From positions 62,001 through 126,000 of the forward strand of contig CAZNWJ010000001.1 of NCBI GenBank assembly GCA_964576925.1: 64,000 bases of DNA, read 5' to 3'. The position numbers and the translations under genes were made by a program. Positions 1-8,848 of the stretch are shown here, piece after piece. The notes under the pieces are model-generated. The model saw only the letters and a list, made by a program, of their open reading frames with translations. It ran no database searches and was not told the origin of the DNA. Source of the DNA: JADJGC01 sp964576925 (GTDB lineage Bacteria; Zixibacteria; MSB-5A5; CAIYYT01). How positions within the stretch are numbered: position 1 is the first letter of the stretch; every line of letters starts with the position of its first letter.

Positions 1-382
1 CGGCCGCGAGATAATCGCTGATTGAGCCCGGATCGATGATACCGCAATTGCGCAAGACGATGCGTTCCTGTCTATCGAAGAAGCCGACTTCGCGATCAGC
101 GCCCGAAACAAGCCATTCGTCAATGGGCTTGTCCTGCACGATGTGTTCGGCAACGATCCGTTTAACGCGATCGGGAGTCACTTCGCCATAGAGATAGGCT
201 TTGCCATCGCCATTCGAGATCGATACCAGGACCTCGCGATAGCACATACCGACGCAGCCGGTTTCGCGCAGGACAAAGTCCGCACCATTGTGGAGTTCGC
301 TTTGGAAAGCTTCGTAGACTTTTTCGCCACCGGCAGAGATTCCGCAGGTTGCCAGTCCGACCATGATCGTTTTCTGTGCCAT
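1..382 (-). CDS. nuoF: NADH dehydrogenase-type NuoF subunit, N-terminal part (runs off the window)
   Basis: Flavoprotein subunit that passes electrons from NADH to the NuoE 2Fe-2S centre and on to a quinone- or hydrogenase-linked complex. The visible 127 codons start with ATG (MAQKTIMVGLATCG) and form the thioredoxin-like 2Fe-2S domain that is fused to the N-terminus of many bacterial NuoF/HndC proteins, with the motif GCVGMCYRE. The sequence then enters the typical linker RIVLRNCGIIDP just before the FMN/NADH-binding core, which lies outside the window. It begins 16 bases after the nuoE stop, so the two are co-transcribed. Whether the partner complex is respiratory complex I, an NADH-linked [FeFe] hydrogenase or another oxidoreductase cannot be told from this fragment. 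Confidence 0.9.
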   Translation of the reverse strand, partial: MAQKTIMVGLATCGISAGGEKVYEAFQSELHNGADFVLRETGCVGMCYREVLVSISNGDGKAYLYGEVTPDRVKRIVAEHIVQDKPIDEWLVSGADREVGFFDRQERIVLRNCGIIDPGSISDYLAA

Positions 383-398
383 AATGCGGGAGCCTTCC

Positions 399-872
399 TC
401 ACTTGCGGCGCAAGTCTTTTACCAGCTTGCGCGTCCGAATCGGGGTGAGACGACCAAAGGTTTCGTTGTTGACCATAACTACCGGGGCCAGAGAACAGCA
501 GCCGAGGCAGGCGACCGAGACCATGCTGAACTTGCCATCCTCAGTGGTCTCTTCGTAGGTAATGCCCAGTTCATCGCTGAGGGTATTGGCGATTTCTTTG
601 ACGCCATTGACATGACAGGCAGTTCCGTTGCAGACCTTGATAACTTTTTCACCAAGTGGTTTGGTCCGAAATTGCGCGTAGAAGGTGACTACACCGAAAA
701 CCTCAGCGGCCGGAATTCCGGTAACGCTGCTGATGTATTCGATAGCGCGTTCCGAGATGTAGCCATAGGTATCCTGGGCTGACTGTAGAAGCGGGATCAG
801 CGCGCCCGCATGCCCGTCATACTTCCAGATATCTACATTGAAGGGCTTGAACTCTTGTTGTTTGATGTCCAT
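399..872 (-). CDS. nuoE: NADH dehydrogenase-type NuoE subunit (2Fe-2S, thioredoxin-like)
   Basis: Small electron-transfer subunit of the NADH-oxidising module, about 157 residues, the usual family length. The four 2Fe-2S ligands are visible as CNGTAC and, about 35 residues later, CLGCC, in the thioredoxin-like C-terminal half. The N-terminal helical part contains the family pattern PLLQSAQDTYGYIS and FYAQFRTKPLG. The ATG start at 872 is preferred because GAGGAG lies 9 bases upstream; a TTG at 890 would add six residues without a ribosome binding site. The following nuoF starts 16 bases after the stop. The unusual CLGCC has an extra Cys where many homologues have Ala, which does not alter the ligand pattern. 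Confidence 0.94.
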   Translation of the reverse strand: MDIKQQEFKPFNVDIWKYDGHAGALIPLLQSAQDTYGYISERAIEYISSVTGIPAAEVFGVVTFYAQFRTKPLGEKVIKVCNGTACHVNGVKEIANTLSDELGITYEETTEDGKFSMVSVACLGCCSLAPVVMVNNETFGRLTPIRTRKLVKDLRRK

Positions 873-1063
873 ATTGCGCGCTCTCCTCAATTGGGCTCAT
901 CGCATCGCCAGCGCCGAAAGAACTTTTCGAACCACTGGGGTGCACTCAAATAAGCTAATTGCATGTGAAAAAAATCGCAAGCAAAATCATCCGGTTTCTG
1001 GCAAGTGAGCAAGGCTTGAAGTCTCCTATTTGCGGATTAATTTTATCCTATTAGTAGATCGGA

Positions 1064-1726
1064 TTAGAGGCCGGCTAACTTGATAACGGGATATTGGCGT
1101 GCTCTAAGTACGCCAGGAAGACAGCGGACTTTCTCGTTAACTACCTTGTTTAGGAAGTCGAAACTCGAACCCCTTAGCCTGACCACGAGAGAGCAGGGCG
1201 GTTCAGCCACTTGGCAAGAAGTCATTGCACTCAAAAGACTTATCGCCTGAAAGACCCCTCGAAACTCGGTGTCAGCAACCTCCAGGAAGACAAACGATTC
1301 ACAGCCTTGTGTTGCCGAAGGCTCATGGCCATCGTTCTCCACAACTGTGTCGACGCGACAGACTTCCACACGGTCAACAAACGGCAGGGTTCTGATCTTC
1401 ATGTCGATGAGTCGCTCGAGTCCGACACCGGGTAGGGCTTCGATCGACAATATCAGGTCAAAGTCGCCTTCGACTGCCTCGCAACTCGCTATGTGGTCGA
1501 GTCTTTCAAGCTCTTCGACAAGCGTTATCCGCGATTCCGGGGTTTTGCATTTCACCAGCACGAGTGCAGGCGCGAGTTTCTCGTCATGAAGGTTCTGCAT
1601 AGTTTGCTCGTAAATAGAGGTGTCATCGCGAGCCTTTGGCTCCAGAAACGAAGCGGGCAACGGCTCTGCTTGCTCCAAAGAGTTGAATATATCGATGAGA
1701 TTGTCATGATTAAAGCACTTTTTCAA
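1064..1726 (-). CDS. Tandem Lrp/AsnC ligand-binding (RAM) domain protein without HTH
   Basis: Probable ligand-sensing protein of up to 220 residues. Residues about 52-115 match the Lrp/AsnC C-terminal domain (LVLVKCKTPES, EGDFDLILSIE, MKIRTLPFVDRVEV). Residues about 142-215 repeat the same fold more loosely (FVFLEVADTEF, LVVRLRG, VRCLPGVLRARQY). No helix-turn-helix is visible, so it is unlikely to bind DNA alone. It lies upstream of nuoEF on the same strand with about 190 bases between and could sense an amino acid or related effector; that is inference. The start is uncertain: the longest frame begins with TTG at 1726 without a clear ribosome binding site, and the ATG beginning MQNLHDEK is an alternative. 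The divergent CHAT gene begins about 80 bases away. Confidence 0.7.
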   Translation of the reverse strand: MKKCFNHDNLIDIFNSLEQAEPLPASFLEPKARDDTSIYEQTMQNLHDEKLAPALVLVKCKTPESRITLVEELERLDHIASCEAVEGDFDLILSIEALPGVGLERLIDMKIRTLPFVDRVEVCRVDTVVENDGHEPSATQGCESFVFLEVADTEFRGVFQAISLLSAMTSCQVAEPPCSLVVRLRGSSFDFLNKVVNEKVRCLPGVLRARQYPVIKLAGL

Positions 1727-1804
1727 CTTTGGAGATTTTTTTGGCTGATGAGTGAATCAGCTACGGTGTTGCAAAGTAGTGGTTGCTGGAGTAGAATAGT
1801 CAGA

Positions 1805-4800
1805 ATGTTGAACTCAATTGCCAAACATGCCGCCATCGTGTCCTTCCTGGCAATTGCTCTCGTCTTGAGAGTTGACCCGATTTCGGCAGAGCCAGTTCAC
1901 GAGTCCAGTCCGCAGACGACTCTTAGTCGTGTTGCCGCATATCATTCAGTCCAGCAACGACTTGAAAGCTATTTCGACTCGGGGCAAGAACAGGACCTGA
2001 ATGTTGCTCTGGAAACAGCCAGGGCGTTGGCGGAACAATCTGCTGACAGCTTCTGCCTGCATCAATGCATGCGCTACCAAGGCTGGTCGGCGGCAGTCCG
2101 GGAGCATCGTCGGACGTTAAAGGGCAAGTTTCAGGAAAACCTGGATTGGCGATCGGCGAAGCTCCCACCAGACTCGGCCGCCCACGAGTTTGCCGCGCGT
2201 GCCAGAGATTTCTTGGAAATTGGCGACTCTGCTGCGGCGATCAAAGCCTGGCAGTATGCCGGAGATTTGTTCTCGAGTCTAGGCAAGACAGAGAGCGCTA
2301 CCATAGTCCTCTCGTCTGCATTGGCTCTGTCGCGAGTGCTGGGCGATCTCGAAGGAATGGGAAGAACGTACAACGTCATCGGGAGCCACCAAGAGCGCAT
2401 CGGAGAGTATCTCGCGGCCGGAGACTATTTTGACTCCTCGCGGGTGATTCGCGCCATGATTGGCGACAAGCGAGGTGTGGCCGAGTGCCTTTCGAACATT
2501 TCGTCGATCTACATGATCTTCGAGCGCCGTGACGAAGCCTTAAGATTTGCGGGCGAATCGCTGCGGATTCGCAATCAGATCGGGGACACAAACGGTGTGC
2601 TCCAGATTGTCCTTAATCTGATCCCTTCGGTCTACAACGTAGTCTCCCTGGACAGCTTGCAGGGGCTATTTCGCATTGCCACAAGCCACATGCCGGGCAT
2701 CCGCGATGACCGGCTGGAAATCAGGATGGAGCTATGCCGGGCGTTGGTCCTGAATCGCGAAGGACGAACCGTCGAGTCACTGGTTATCCTGACTCGGCTC
2801 ACTTCGGACTTCAAGCCGACAGTTGAGCGCCGTTTGGAACAGCTTGTACTACAACACCTGGCCTCCCTGCAAATGGAAGTAGGAGACTTTCGAGCAGCAA
2901 TCCGAGTCTTCCAAAGGGCTCTGAGCCTCGCTGAGGCGAGCGGAAACCGAATTGCACAAGCGACGATTATCCACAATATCGGTGTCGTGCAACAGCGCTG
3001 CGGGAATCTGGAAGCCGCGAGCGCCCTCTATCAGCGATCGTTGTCGCTTCGCGAGCAGGCACAGGTGTCAACTCCGGCGCTGGCAACTCTTGCCAATCTT
3101 GCAGACATCATGATCACTGCGAGAGACTTTGAGACCGCAGAACAATACCTCACTGCTGCGGTTGCGCTCGCCAATCAGAGCAGCGATCTGCCGGCCAAGG
3201 AGAGGATTGCGTTCCTGCAAGCTCGCTTCGCCGCAACTCGAGGCGACTATAGCCAGGCGGGACATTGGATTGATTCCGCAGAAATGCTGGGCACGCTGCC
3301 TTCTCCCAAGCGAGAGTTTGACCTGGTGTGCTTGCGGGCCGATCTAGCCCGCAAGAGCCGCAATCTGCGAGCAGCTGATTCACTCGCCCAGGCCGCTCAA
3401 GCGATCGCGGAAGATAAACCCAGCAATGAGTCACTGATGAAGCTGGAGCTGCTTCGAGCCGAGATTGCGCTGGATCGACGAGACTGGTCTGAGGCGCGGG
3501 CAAATCTCACGCGGCTGGTGGCACGTCTCGAACGTTCGCGCGCCGCGCTTCCGGACTTGCAGATGCGCAGCGATTTTCAGTCGCAGTCGCGAGCCGCATA
3601 TGAGCTGTTGATTTCAGCATATTTCGAAGGTTTCCGCAGCACCCAGCGGGAGGCCATGCTTGATTCGATATTGGTTTACATCGAAAAGGCGAAATCGCGA
3701 AGCCTCCTTGATGCTCTAAGTTCACCGAATTCCGAACAAGCAATACCAGACCAACGAGAGCAACATTTGCTTGCCAGATTGGACAGCCTCGAGACTCAGA
3801 TAAGTTCCGCGCCACTCAGGGCCGGTAATGCGGAGATCGATCAGATCAACGTTCTCGAGGCGGCTCTCGCAGACGTGCGATTCAAGCGGATCGGAATCGT
3901 GAATCCGGCTGTCTATCGTGCGAACCGGCTTTCGATCGCTATTCTTCGTCAAAGATTGGACAGCGAGACGATGCTCGTTTCGTACCTGCTCGCACCTGAG
4001 CGCTCCTATGCTGTTATTGTCACGCGCGATACAGCGGTTGTAGAGACACTGCCAGGACGAACACAAATCACCAAGCTCATTGGCACATTCAGTCGTCTCG
4101 TTCAGCTCTCGATCATTGACGAATCCCTGCTGGATAGCCTGCAATTGACGGCGGCGGAGCTGGGCCGCATTCTGTTACCCGATGCCGGAAGTTTCGGCGA
4201 GTCGGTTCGTAACCTCCTGGTATGCCCTGATGCTGCCTTGAGTGTGCTTCCCTTCGAGGCCTTGCTTCTGCGGAACAAGTACTTAGTCGAGCGCTTCGCC
4301 ATTGCGACGATTCCTTCGGTTTACTTGCTTACCGGCCGCAGCAATGTGGAAGATCGAAAAGCGAAGCGGCTCCTGGCGATCGCCGATCCGCGACCTGCGA
4401 CTCAGATGCGGCAGCTTCCTTATTCGGATGACGAAGTAGCAAGCGCTGCGCAAGCGTTTGCGGCGGAGGCGAGCACGGTGCTGGCCGGACCGGCTGCGAC
4501 GCGGACCAGTTTACTGAAGCTTGACCTGTCTTCTTACACTCATCTCCACCTCGCCACGCATTCGACCATTGACTATGACGACCCCTGGCGATCGAAGATT
4601 TGGTTGTCGCGGGATTCGCTTGATCAAGGAGCGAACGACTTCCTTTCCCTAGCCGATATTCGCAGACTGCGATTGCCTGCCGCACTCGTCGTTCTCTCGT
4701 CGTGCGAATCAGGGGGCGGGAGCTTCGAACTAAGCGAGGGTCTGAACGGTTTTGTTCGCGCCTTCCTTGAAGCCGGAGCACAGAATCTTGTCGTCTCTCT

Positions 4801-4987
4801 CTGGGAGGTAGAGGACTTCGCCACGGCAGGTTTCATGGCGAGTTTCTACAGGCACTTGCACCTGGGTTACGCTACTGCCCTACAACAGGCCAAGAAGGAG
4901 ATGATTGCCTCTCCTCGGCGGAAGCACCGCCATCCGTACTACTGGTCGCCATTTCTACTAACAACGGTTAACCCAATGCAACGCTGA
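1805..4987 (+). CDS. Secreted TPR-CHAT domain protease
   Basis: Large protein of about 1,060 residues with an N-terminal signal peptide (MLNSIAKHAAIVSFLAIALV), a long array of tetratricopeptide helices (residues about 80-620) and a C-terminal CHAT caspase-like peptidase domain (about 740-1060). The catalytic pair is visible: His919 in HLATHS and Cys967 in LSSCESGGG, followed by the family signature SLWEVEDFATAGFMASFY. CHAT proteases cleave protein partners recruited through their TPRs; the substrate here is unknown. ATG 1805 was chosen because it places the hydrophobic segment at the N-terminus, with GGAG 13 bases upstream; ATG 1747 is possible. The next gene, 140 bases downstream on the same strand, encodes a secreted subtilase, so two proteases of different classes may act together. 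Confidence 0.88.
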   Translation: MLNSIAKHAAIVSFLAIALVLRVDPISAEPVHESSPQTTLSRVAAYHSVQQRLESYFDSGQEQDLNVALETARALAEQSADSFCLHQCMRYQGWSAAVREHRRTLKGKFQENLDWRSAKLPPDSAAHEFAARARDFLEIGDSAAAIKAWQYAGDLFSSLGKTESATIVLSSALALSRVLGDLEGMGRTYNVIGSHQERIGEYLAAGDYFDSSRVIRAMIGDKRGVAECLSNISSIYMIFERRDEALRFAGESLRIRNQIGDTNGVLQIVLNLIPSVYNVVSLDSLQGLFRIATSHMPGIRDDRLEIRMELCRALVLNREGRTVESLVILTRLTSDFKPTVERRLEQLVLQHLASLQMEVGDFRAAIRVFQRALSLAEASGNRIAQATIIHNIGVVQQRCGNLEAASALYQRSLSLREQAQVSTPALATLANLADIMITARDFETAEQYLTAAVALANQSSDLPAKERIAFLQARFAATRGDYSQAGHWIDSAEMLGTLPSPKREFDLVCLRADLARKSRNLRAADSLAQAAQAIAEDKPSNESLMKLELLRAEIALDRRDWSEARANLTRLVARLERSRAALPDLQMRSDFQSQSRAAYELLISAYFEGFRSTQREAMLDSILVYIEKAKSRSLLDALSSPNSEQAIPDQREQHLLARLDSLETQISSAPLRAGNAEIDQINVLEAALADVRFKRIGIVNPAVYRANRLSIAILRQRLDSETMLVSYLLAPERSYAVIVTRDTAVVETLPGRTQITKLIGTFSRLVQLSIIDESLLDSLQLTAAELGRILLPDAGSFGESVRNLLVCPDAALSVLPFEALLLRNKYLVERFAIATIPSVYLLTGRSNVEDRKAKRLLAIADPRPATQMRQLPYSDDEVASAAQAFAAEASTVLAGPAATRTSLLKLDLSSYTHLHLATHSTIDYDDPWRSKIWLSRDSLDQGANDFLSLADIRRLRLPAALVVLSSCESGGGSFELSEGLNGFVRAFLEAGAQNLVVSLWEVEDFATAGFMASFYRHLHLGYATALQQAKKEMIASPRRKHRHPYYWSPFLLTTVNPMQR

Positions 4988-5130
4988 TAGCAGTAAGTCG
5001 ACACGCCATTCACGCTCCCCGCGATGAAATCCGTCACGAATCGGTTTGTGCTCCGTTGAATTCTCGTTAGAAATTCGTTAGGTCGTGAGTTGAACTTGAC
5101 TCCAAACTGAACTTTTGAGAGACTTGGGGC

Positions 5131-5619
5131 ATGAAAACTATACTAGTGCTAGCCGTAGCTCTTCTACTGCCTTTGGTCGCGCGAGCGACCGCCGCAGAAC
5201 CTCTCAGCAAGACGCTATACGAGCTAGACGATTTCTATCTTGCCTGCGTGGGCTACCAGACATCAAGTGAAGGCCTGGCCAGTACAGCAGCGGCCCCGGC
5301 GCCGGGTAAGCTCGAGACCTTCCGCCAAACAATTCAGTTTGAGGTGACGCGCGACACCGTCTGGGTGAAGACGTTTATTACAATCGACAGCGGTGCAGGC
5401 GACGAGGCTCTGGGTGCACTGCGGCACTTAAGACTGCGCGGCCTGTCGCGCTTTGGTGACATCTGCGCGGCGCAGATCCCCATCCAGGCGCTACCTCGAA
5501 TCGAGCAACTCGGGATAGTTCGCTCGATCGAACCTGTTGCACCCGCAGGGGCATTTGCACAAGCGGCACGCACGACTGCATCGCCGGCTTTAACTGAGAT
5601 TCCGGTAAAAAAAAACTAA
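5131..5619 (+). CDS. S8 subtilase N-terminal part: signal peptide and prodomain (upstream frame)
   Basis: 162-residue frame starting with a signal peptide (MKTILVLAVALLLPLVARAT) followed by a prodomain-like segment (TFITIDSGAGDEALGALRHL, GDICAAQIPIQALPRIEQL) of the kind found in subtilase propeptides, which act as chaperone and inhibitor. The frame ends at TAA immediately after a run of nine A residues. A one-base backward shift in that run joins it directly to the catalytic domain frame, giving one protein of about 667 residues. As sequenced, termination would give only a secreted propeptide-like product. The disruption could be a homopolymer sequencing error, phase variation, or programmed slippage. 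No clear ribosome binding site other than TTGGGG is seen. Confidence 0.7.
   Translation: MKTILVLAVALLLPLVARATAAEPLSKTLYELDDFYLACVGYQTSSEGLASTAAAPAPGKLETFRQTIQFEVTRDTVWVKTFITIDSGAGDEALGALRHLRLRGLSRFGDICAAQIPIQALPRIEQLGIVRSIEPVAPAGAFAQAARTTASPALTEIPVKKN
5607..5619 (+). promoter_or_regulatory. A9 slippery tract with in-frame stop (possible -1 frameshift or slippage site)
   Basis: Nine consecutive A residues (5607-5615) are read in the upstream frame as GTA AAA AAA AAC TAA. The last seven bases before the stop form A AAA AAC, a classical -1 slippery heptamer with correct codon phasing, and the stop follows directly. Shifting back one base, or inserting one A by RNA polymerase slippage, opens the downstream frame with no stop up to 7133. 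Function is inferred; an indel in the assembly would look identical. Confidence 0.55.
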
Positions 5620-7133
5620 GCGACATTGATACAACGATCACGGAAGCAGGGCGACGTCCCATTATCGGCATAATCGATACCGGCATCGATTTTGATCACG
5701 ACGAATTTCGACGCGGTGACAGCCACAAGATCCTGGCCATTTGGGACCAACTTGACACGACCCGCAACAATTACCGCTTTGACGACGGGATGGTTCTGGG
5801 ATCGGTTTACACAGGCGCGGAAATCGACCGCGCTCGCTGCGCCTCCCGCGATATCGATGGACACGGTACCGCGGTCGCTTCAGCCGCCGTCGGCAATACC
5901 TGCGGAGTTGCGCCGGAAGCCGACCTGATTGTCGTCAAACTGGATTATTTCAACTTCGACGAGATGATGCTGGCCTACAGCATGGATTTCATCCGCAAAC
6001 AAGCCACAGCATTGGAGCGACCATTCATAATTTCACTGTCTTATCTCCCAAAAGGCGGGGCCAAAGACGGCACCACTGGAGTATTGGCGAGAATCATACA
6101 GAACGAACTGGATAGCGACATGAACGGTGGCCTGCTCAAAGGCATCGTCGCCGCCGCCGGCAATGAGAATTACGATTACTACAATCCTTGTCGCGATGAA
6201 AACAACCGTATGCATGTGCATAAGGCGGGGGCGGGTTCATTCGGATTAGAAATCGAGGCCAGTGATGACGACGAGGTTTCAGATGCCTGCGTGCTGGAAT
6301 TGTGGTATCCCGTTCAAGATTCTTTCCAAGTGACGTTGACATCACCGGCGGGGGTGGTCTACGGTCCGCAACGACCGGATGGGGCGTCGTTGAGAACCTC
6401 CGGGCCGGACGGCGTGGTCCTTATCTCCAACAATAGGCGCGGACTTGAGAAGTGGGGCGCCATACGTATTGTGTTGCGTGACGGAGAGGCGACTGTCGAG
6501 TCCGGCGAGCAAGTCGATCTGCGCGATGGCGAGTGGCGGGTCATCATGGAAGGCGGCGACGGGGTCTGGCATGGATATGTAACCTATGTCAACCCGATAA
6601 ACTTGACCAAGGCGATCAGCAAACGCGATCACAACAATTACTTCAAGATTCGCTCAGCGGGAAACGTGAAGGATGTAGTCACGGTGGGGTCGGTCAATAA
6701 CGGGGTTGTGTCTTGGCAGGACATCTTCGGTGCGACAGCAGACTTCAGTTTGTGTTACGAGGCTGGAAGAATCTCGCACTTTTCGAGCCGGGGTCCGACC
6801 AAAGCGGGCGTGAGCAAACCCGACATCTACGCTGACGGGGCATGGGTACGGGTCGCGACATCGCAAGATATCATCGATAATGAGCCGGCTACGCGCGGCC
6901 GGCTGCTCGTTGGCAAAAAGCCCGCGTATCGTATGCAGGAGGGGACTAGTCTGGCTGCCCCCAAGGTTGCCGGTGCGATCGCGCGATTGGTGGCGGCGGA
7001 TTTTGACAATACTCTAACGCATGCGCGGATCAAGTATATCCTGGAAGTGTCCGGGCAACAGCGCGGGCGCGGCAGCGATTCATATTTGTCGCTGGATATT
7101 GAGAAAGCACTGGAACTCAGCGCGAAGTACTGA
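5613..7133 (+). CDS. S8 family subtilisin-like serine protease, catalytic domain (downstream frame)
   Basis: Continuation of the secreted subtilase in the -1 frame; the first in-frame ATG is only at 5790, which would delete the catalytic Asp, so that start cannot give an active enzyme. The complete triad is present: Asp in IGIIDTGIDFDHDEF (codon 5676), His in DIDGHGTAVAS (codon 5862) and Ser in GTSLAAPKVAGAIA (codon 6948). The oxyanion Asn lies in AAAGNEN. A beta-rich insert of about 140 residues (roughly bases 6200-6600) separates the oxyanion region from the Ser, as in several large bacterial S8 subfamilies. The gene end overlaps the convergent symporter gene by 17 bases. Role beyond extracytoplasmic proteolysis is unknown. 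Confidence 0.85.
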   Translation, partial: KLSDIDTTITEAGRRPIIGIIDTGIDFDHDEFRRGDSHKILAIWDQLDTTRNNYRFDDGMVLGSVYTGAEIDRARCASRDIDGHGTAVASAAVGNTCGVAPEADLIVVKLDYFNFDEMMLAYSMDFIRKQATALERPFIISLSYLPKGGAKDGTTGVLARIIQNELDSDMNGGLLKGIVAAAGNENYDYYNPCRDENNRMHVHKAGAGSFGLEIEASDDDEVSDACVLELWYPVQDSFQVTLTSPAGVVYGPQRPDGASLRTSGPDGVVLISNNRRGLEKWGAIRIVLRDGEATVESGEQVDLRDGEWRVIMEGGDGVWHGYVTYVNPINLTKAISKRDHNNYFKIRSAGNVKDVVTVGSVNNGVVSWQDIFGATADFSLCYEAGRISHFSSRGPTKAGVSKPDIYADGAWVRVATSQDIIDNEPATRGRLLVGKKPAYRMQEGTSLAAPKVAGAIARLVAADFDNTLTHARIKYILEVSGQQRGRGSDSYLSLDIEKALELSAKY

Positions 7134-8565
7134 GTGTCACCGTCGGCTTTGCCGACCGCGTAAGCAGGCTGACGACGACTACCAGAATCAAGGCAACGAA
7201 AAAGCCGGGGACGAGTTCGTACAGCCATTCGGAATAATTGAACACAGATTTCCAGAATATCACTACAACGGTACCTGAGACCATTCCTGCCAGCACACCC
7301 CATTTCGTGACGCGCTTCCACCACAGAGTCAAAAGCAGGCCAGGGCCAAAAGAAGCCGCGAGACCTGCCCAAGCGTAAAGCACGAATCGATAGACAGTGT
7401 CTTCAGCAGTGAAGGCAAGGGTATAGGCGATCAGACCGATGACTATCGTGGCAATCCGTGAGAGCCAGACCAATGACCTCTGGGACGCGTCTTTCTTGAT
7501 CATCCGGTGATAAATGTCTTCGGCTACCGCGGATGTCGACACGAGCAGCTGGCTGTCAGCCGTAGACATCATAGCGGCAATCGCACCAGAGATAAAGATT
7601 CCAGCCAGCCAAGCAGGAAGCAGCGTCCGGACCATTTGCGGCATGATCTGTTCGGGATCGGTGATTGTTCCCTGTGAGAAGATCGCGAGGCCGAAGACTC
7701 CGACCAGGACAGCGCCCCAGAAAGCGAGGACTGCCCAGACGATCGCGATCAGCGAGCCCTTCTTCAATTCCCTGCTCTTGCGGATAGCCATAAAGCGGAC
7801 AACGAGGTGCGGCTGGCCCATGTAGCCAAGACCGATGGCCAGTCCACCGATTATGACCGACCACATTGCCCAGCCGGATTTACCTTCGCTGACAGCGAGT
7901 AGCGACGGATTCACGGCGTGGAGTTTGTCGAAAAGCGCCGCCGGTCCGCCGATTTCGATGAGGGCGACCAAGGGAAGAATCACCATTGTCGCGACCATCA
8001 GCAGGCCCTGAAACAAGTCGGTCCAGGCAACGGCAAAGAAGCCGCCCATGACCGTGTAGAAGATGATAATGACACCGCCGATGATCATGCCCCAGGCGTG
8101 GGAAATCCCAAACGACGCGTTCAGCACCTTGCCGGCGCCGATCAATTGCGCGGCGACGTACATGGTGAAGAAGATCAGGATGATGAGGGTTGAGACGACG
8201 CGAATGATCTTTGAGTTGTCGCCGAGCATGGCTTCGAAGAAATCAGGCAAGGTGATGGCGCCGAGTCTTTCTGAATAGACGCGCAGGCGCTTCGCTACGA
8301 AGACCCAGGCAAAGAGGATCCCAAAGGTACAGCCGATCGCCGGCCAGAGGGCGGAGAATCCTGAAGCCCACGCCAGGCCGGGCAACCCGATGACGAGCCA
8401 GGCGGATTCGCCGGAGGCGCGTTCGGAAATCGCGACGACCCAGGGACCGAGCTTGCGGCCACCGATGAGGAAATCGTCGAGCGTGCGCGTCATCCGCACG
8501 GTCGCAAAGCCAACGACCAGCACGACGATGAGATAGAGTATGAATCCGGCCAGAACGGGATCCAT
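7117..8565 (-). CDS. putP: Sodium:solute symporter, PutP (sodium/proline) type
   Basis: Polytopic inner-membrane transporter of 482 residues, family SSS, with about 12-13 hydrophobic segments. Characteristic PutP sequences include FLIGGRKLGPWVVAISERAS near the N-terminus, the TM3 region ESAWLVIGLPG, and AAMMSTADSQLLVSTSAVAED, which holds the Ser/Thr residues of a sodium site. Sodium-driven uptake of proline or a related solute is therefore likely; exact substrate is inferred from family. ATG at 8565 begins MDPVLAGFILYL. A tiny hydrophobic ORF ends two bases before this ATG, suggesting translational coupling. Confidence 0.92.
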   Translation of the reverse strand: MDPVLAGFILYLIVVLVVGFATVRMTRTLDDFLIGGRKLGPWVVAISERASGESAWLVIGLPGLAWASGFSALWPAIGCTFGILFAWVFVAKRLRVYSERLGAITLPDFFEAMLGDNSKIIRVVSTLIILIFFTMYVAAQLIGAGKVLNASFGISHAWGMIIGGVIIIFYTVMGGFFAVAWTDLFQGLLMVATMVILPLVALIEIGGPAALFDKLHAVNPSLLAVSEGKSGWAMWSVIIGGLAIGLGYMGQPHLVVRFMAIRKSRELKKGSLIAIVWAVLAFWGAVLVGVFGLAIFSQGTITDPEQIMPQMVRTLLPAWLAGIFISGAIAAMMSTADSQLLVSTSAVAEDIYHRMIKKDASQRSLVWLSRIATIVIGLIAYTLAFTAEDTVYRFVLYAWAGLAASFGPGLLLTLWWKRVTKWGVLAGMVSGTVVVIFWKSVFNYSEWLYELVPGFFVALILVVVVSLLTRSAKPTVTLSTSR

Positions 8566-8567
8566 AA

Positions 8568-8663
8568 TCAGTCGTCCTCATCCCGGCGACGAAAGTGCAT
8601 GAGCTCCAGCGTTAGAAGGACAAGCGGCGGAACGATCAAGAAAAACCAAGTCCAAAATGGCAA
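8568..8663 (-). CDS. Possible 31-residue single-TM accessory peptide upstream of symporter
   Basis: Short frame beginning with TTG (PFWTWFFLIVPPLVLLTLEL) and ending in a charged tail HFRRRDEDD. One hydrophobic segment followed by a basic-acidic cytoplasmic tail is typical of small membrane peptides. Its TGA lies two bases before the symporter ATG. Small accessory peptides encoded next to SSS transporters are known in several lineages, but I cannot match this one to a named family, and no strong ribosome binding site precedes the TTG. Confidence 0.4.
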   Translation of the reverse strand: MPFWTWFFLIVPPLVLLTLELMHFRRRDEDD

Positions 8664-8848
8664 GGGTCAGACTCGCATTGAGGGTTTTTGTATCGCGCAG
8701 AGAATAAGCCGCAACGGCAAGGTGGTCAACAAGAACTATGGTATCGCAGGGGGAGCCAGGAAAGTCGCGGCAGTCGAATTGGAATTGGAGTAACGATAAT
8801 CAGGACAGTGGTGGGCCGCCGATCCCTCGTCTGAAAGGCTAACATGGC

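Noticed and set aside
8599..8793. 64-codon plus-strand frame between symporter and secreted protein genes
   Set aside because: No ribosome binding site, composition unconvincing, and it is antisense to the small hydrophobic ORF and its upstream region.
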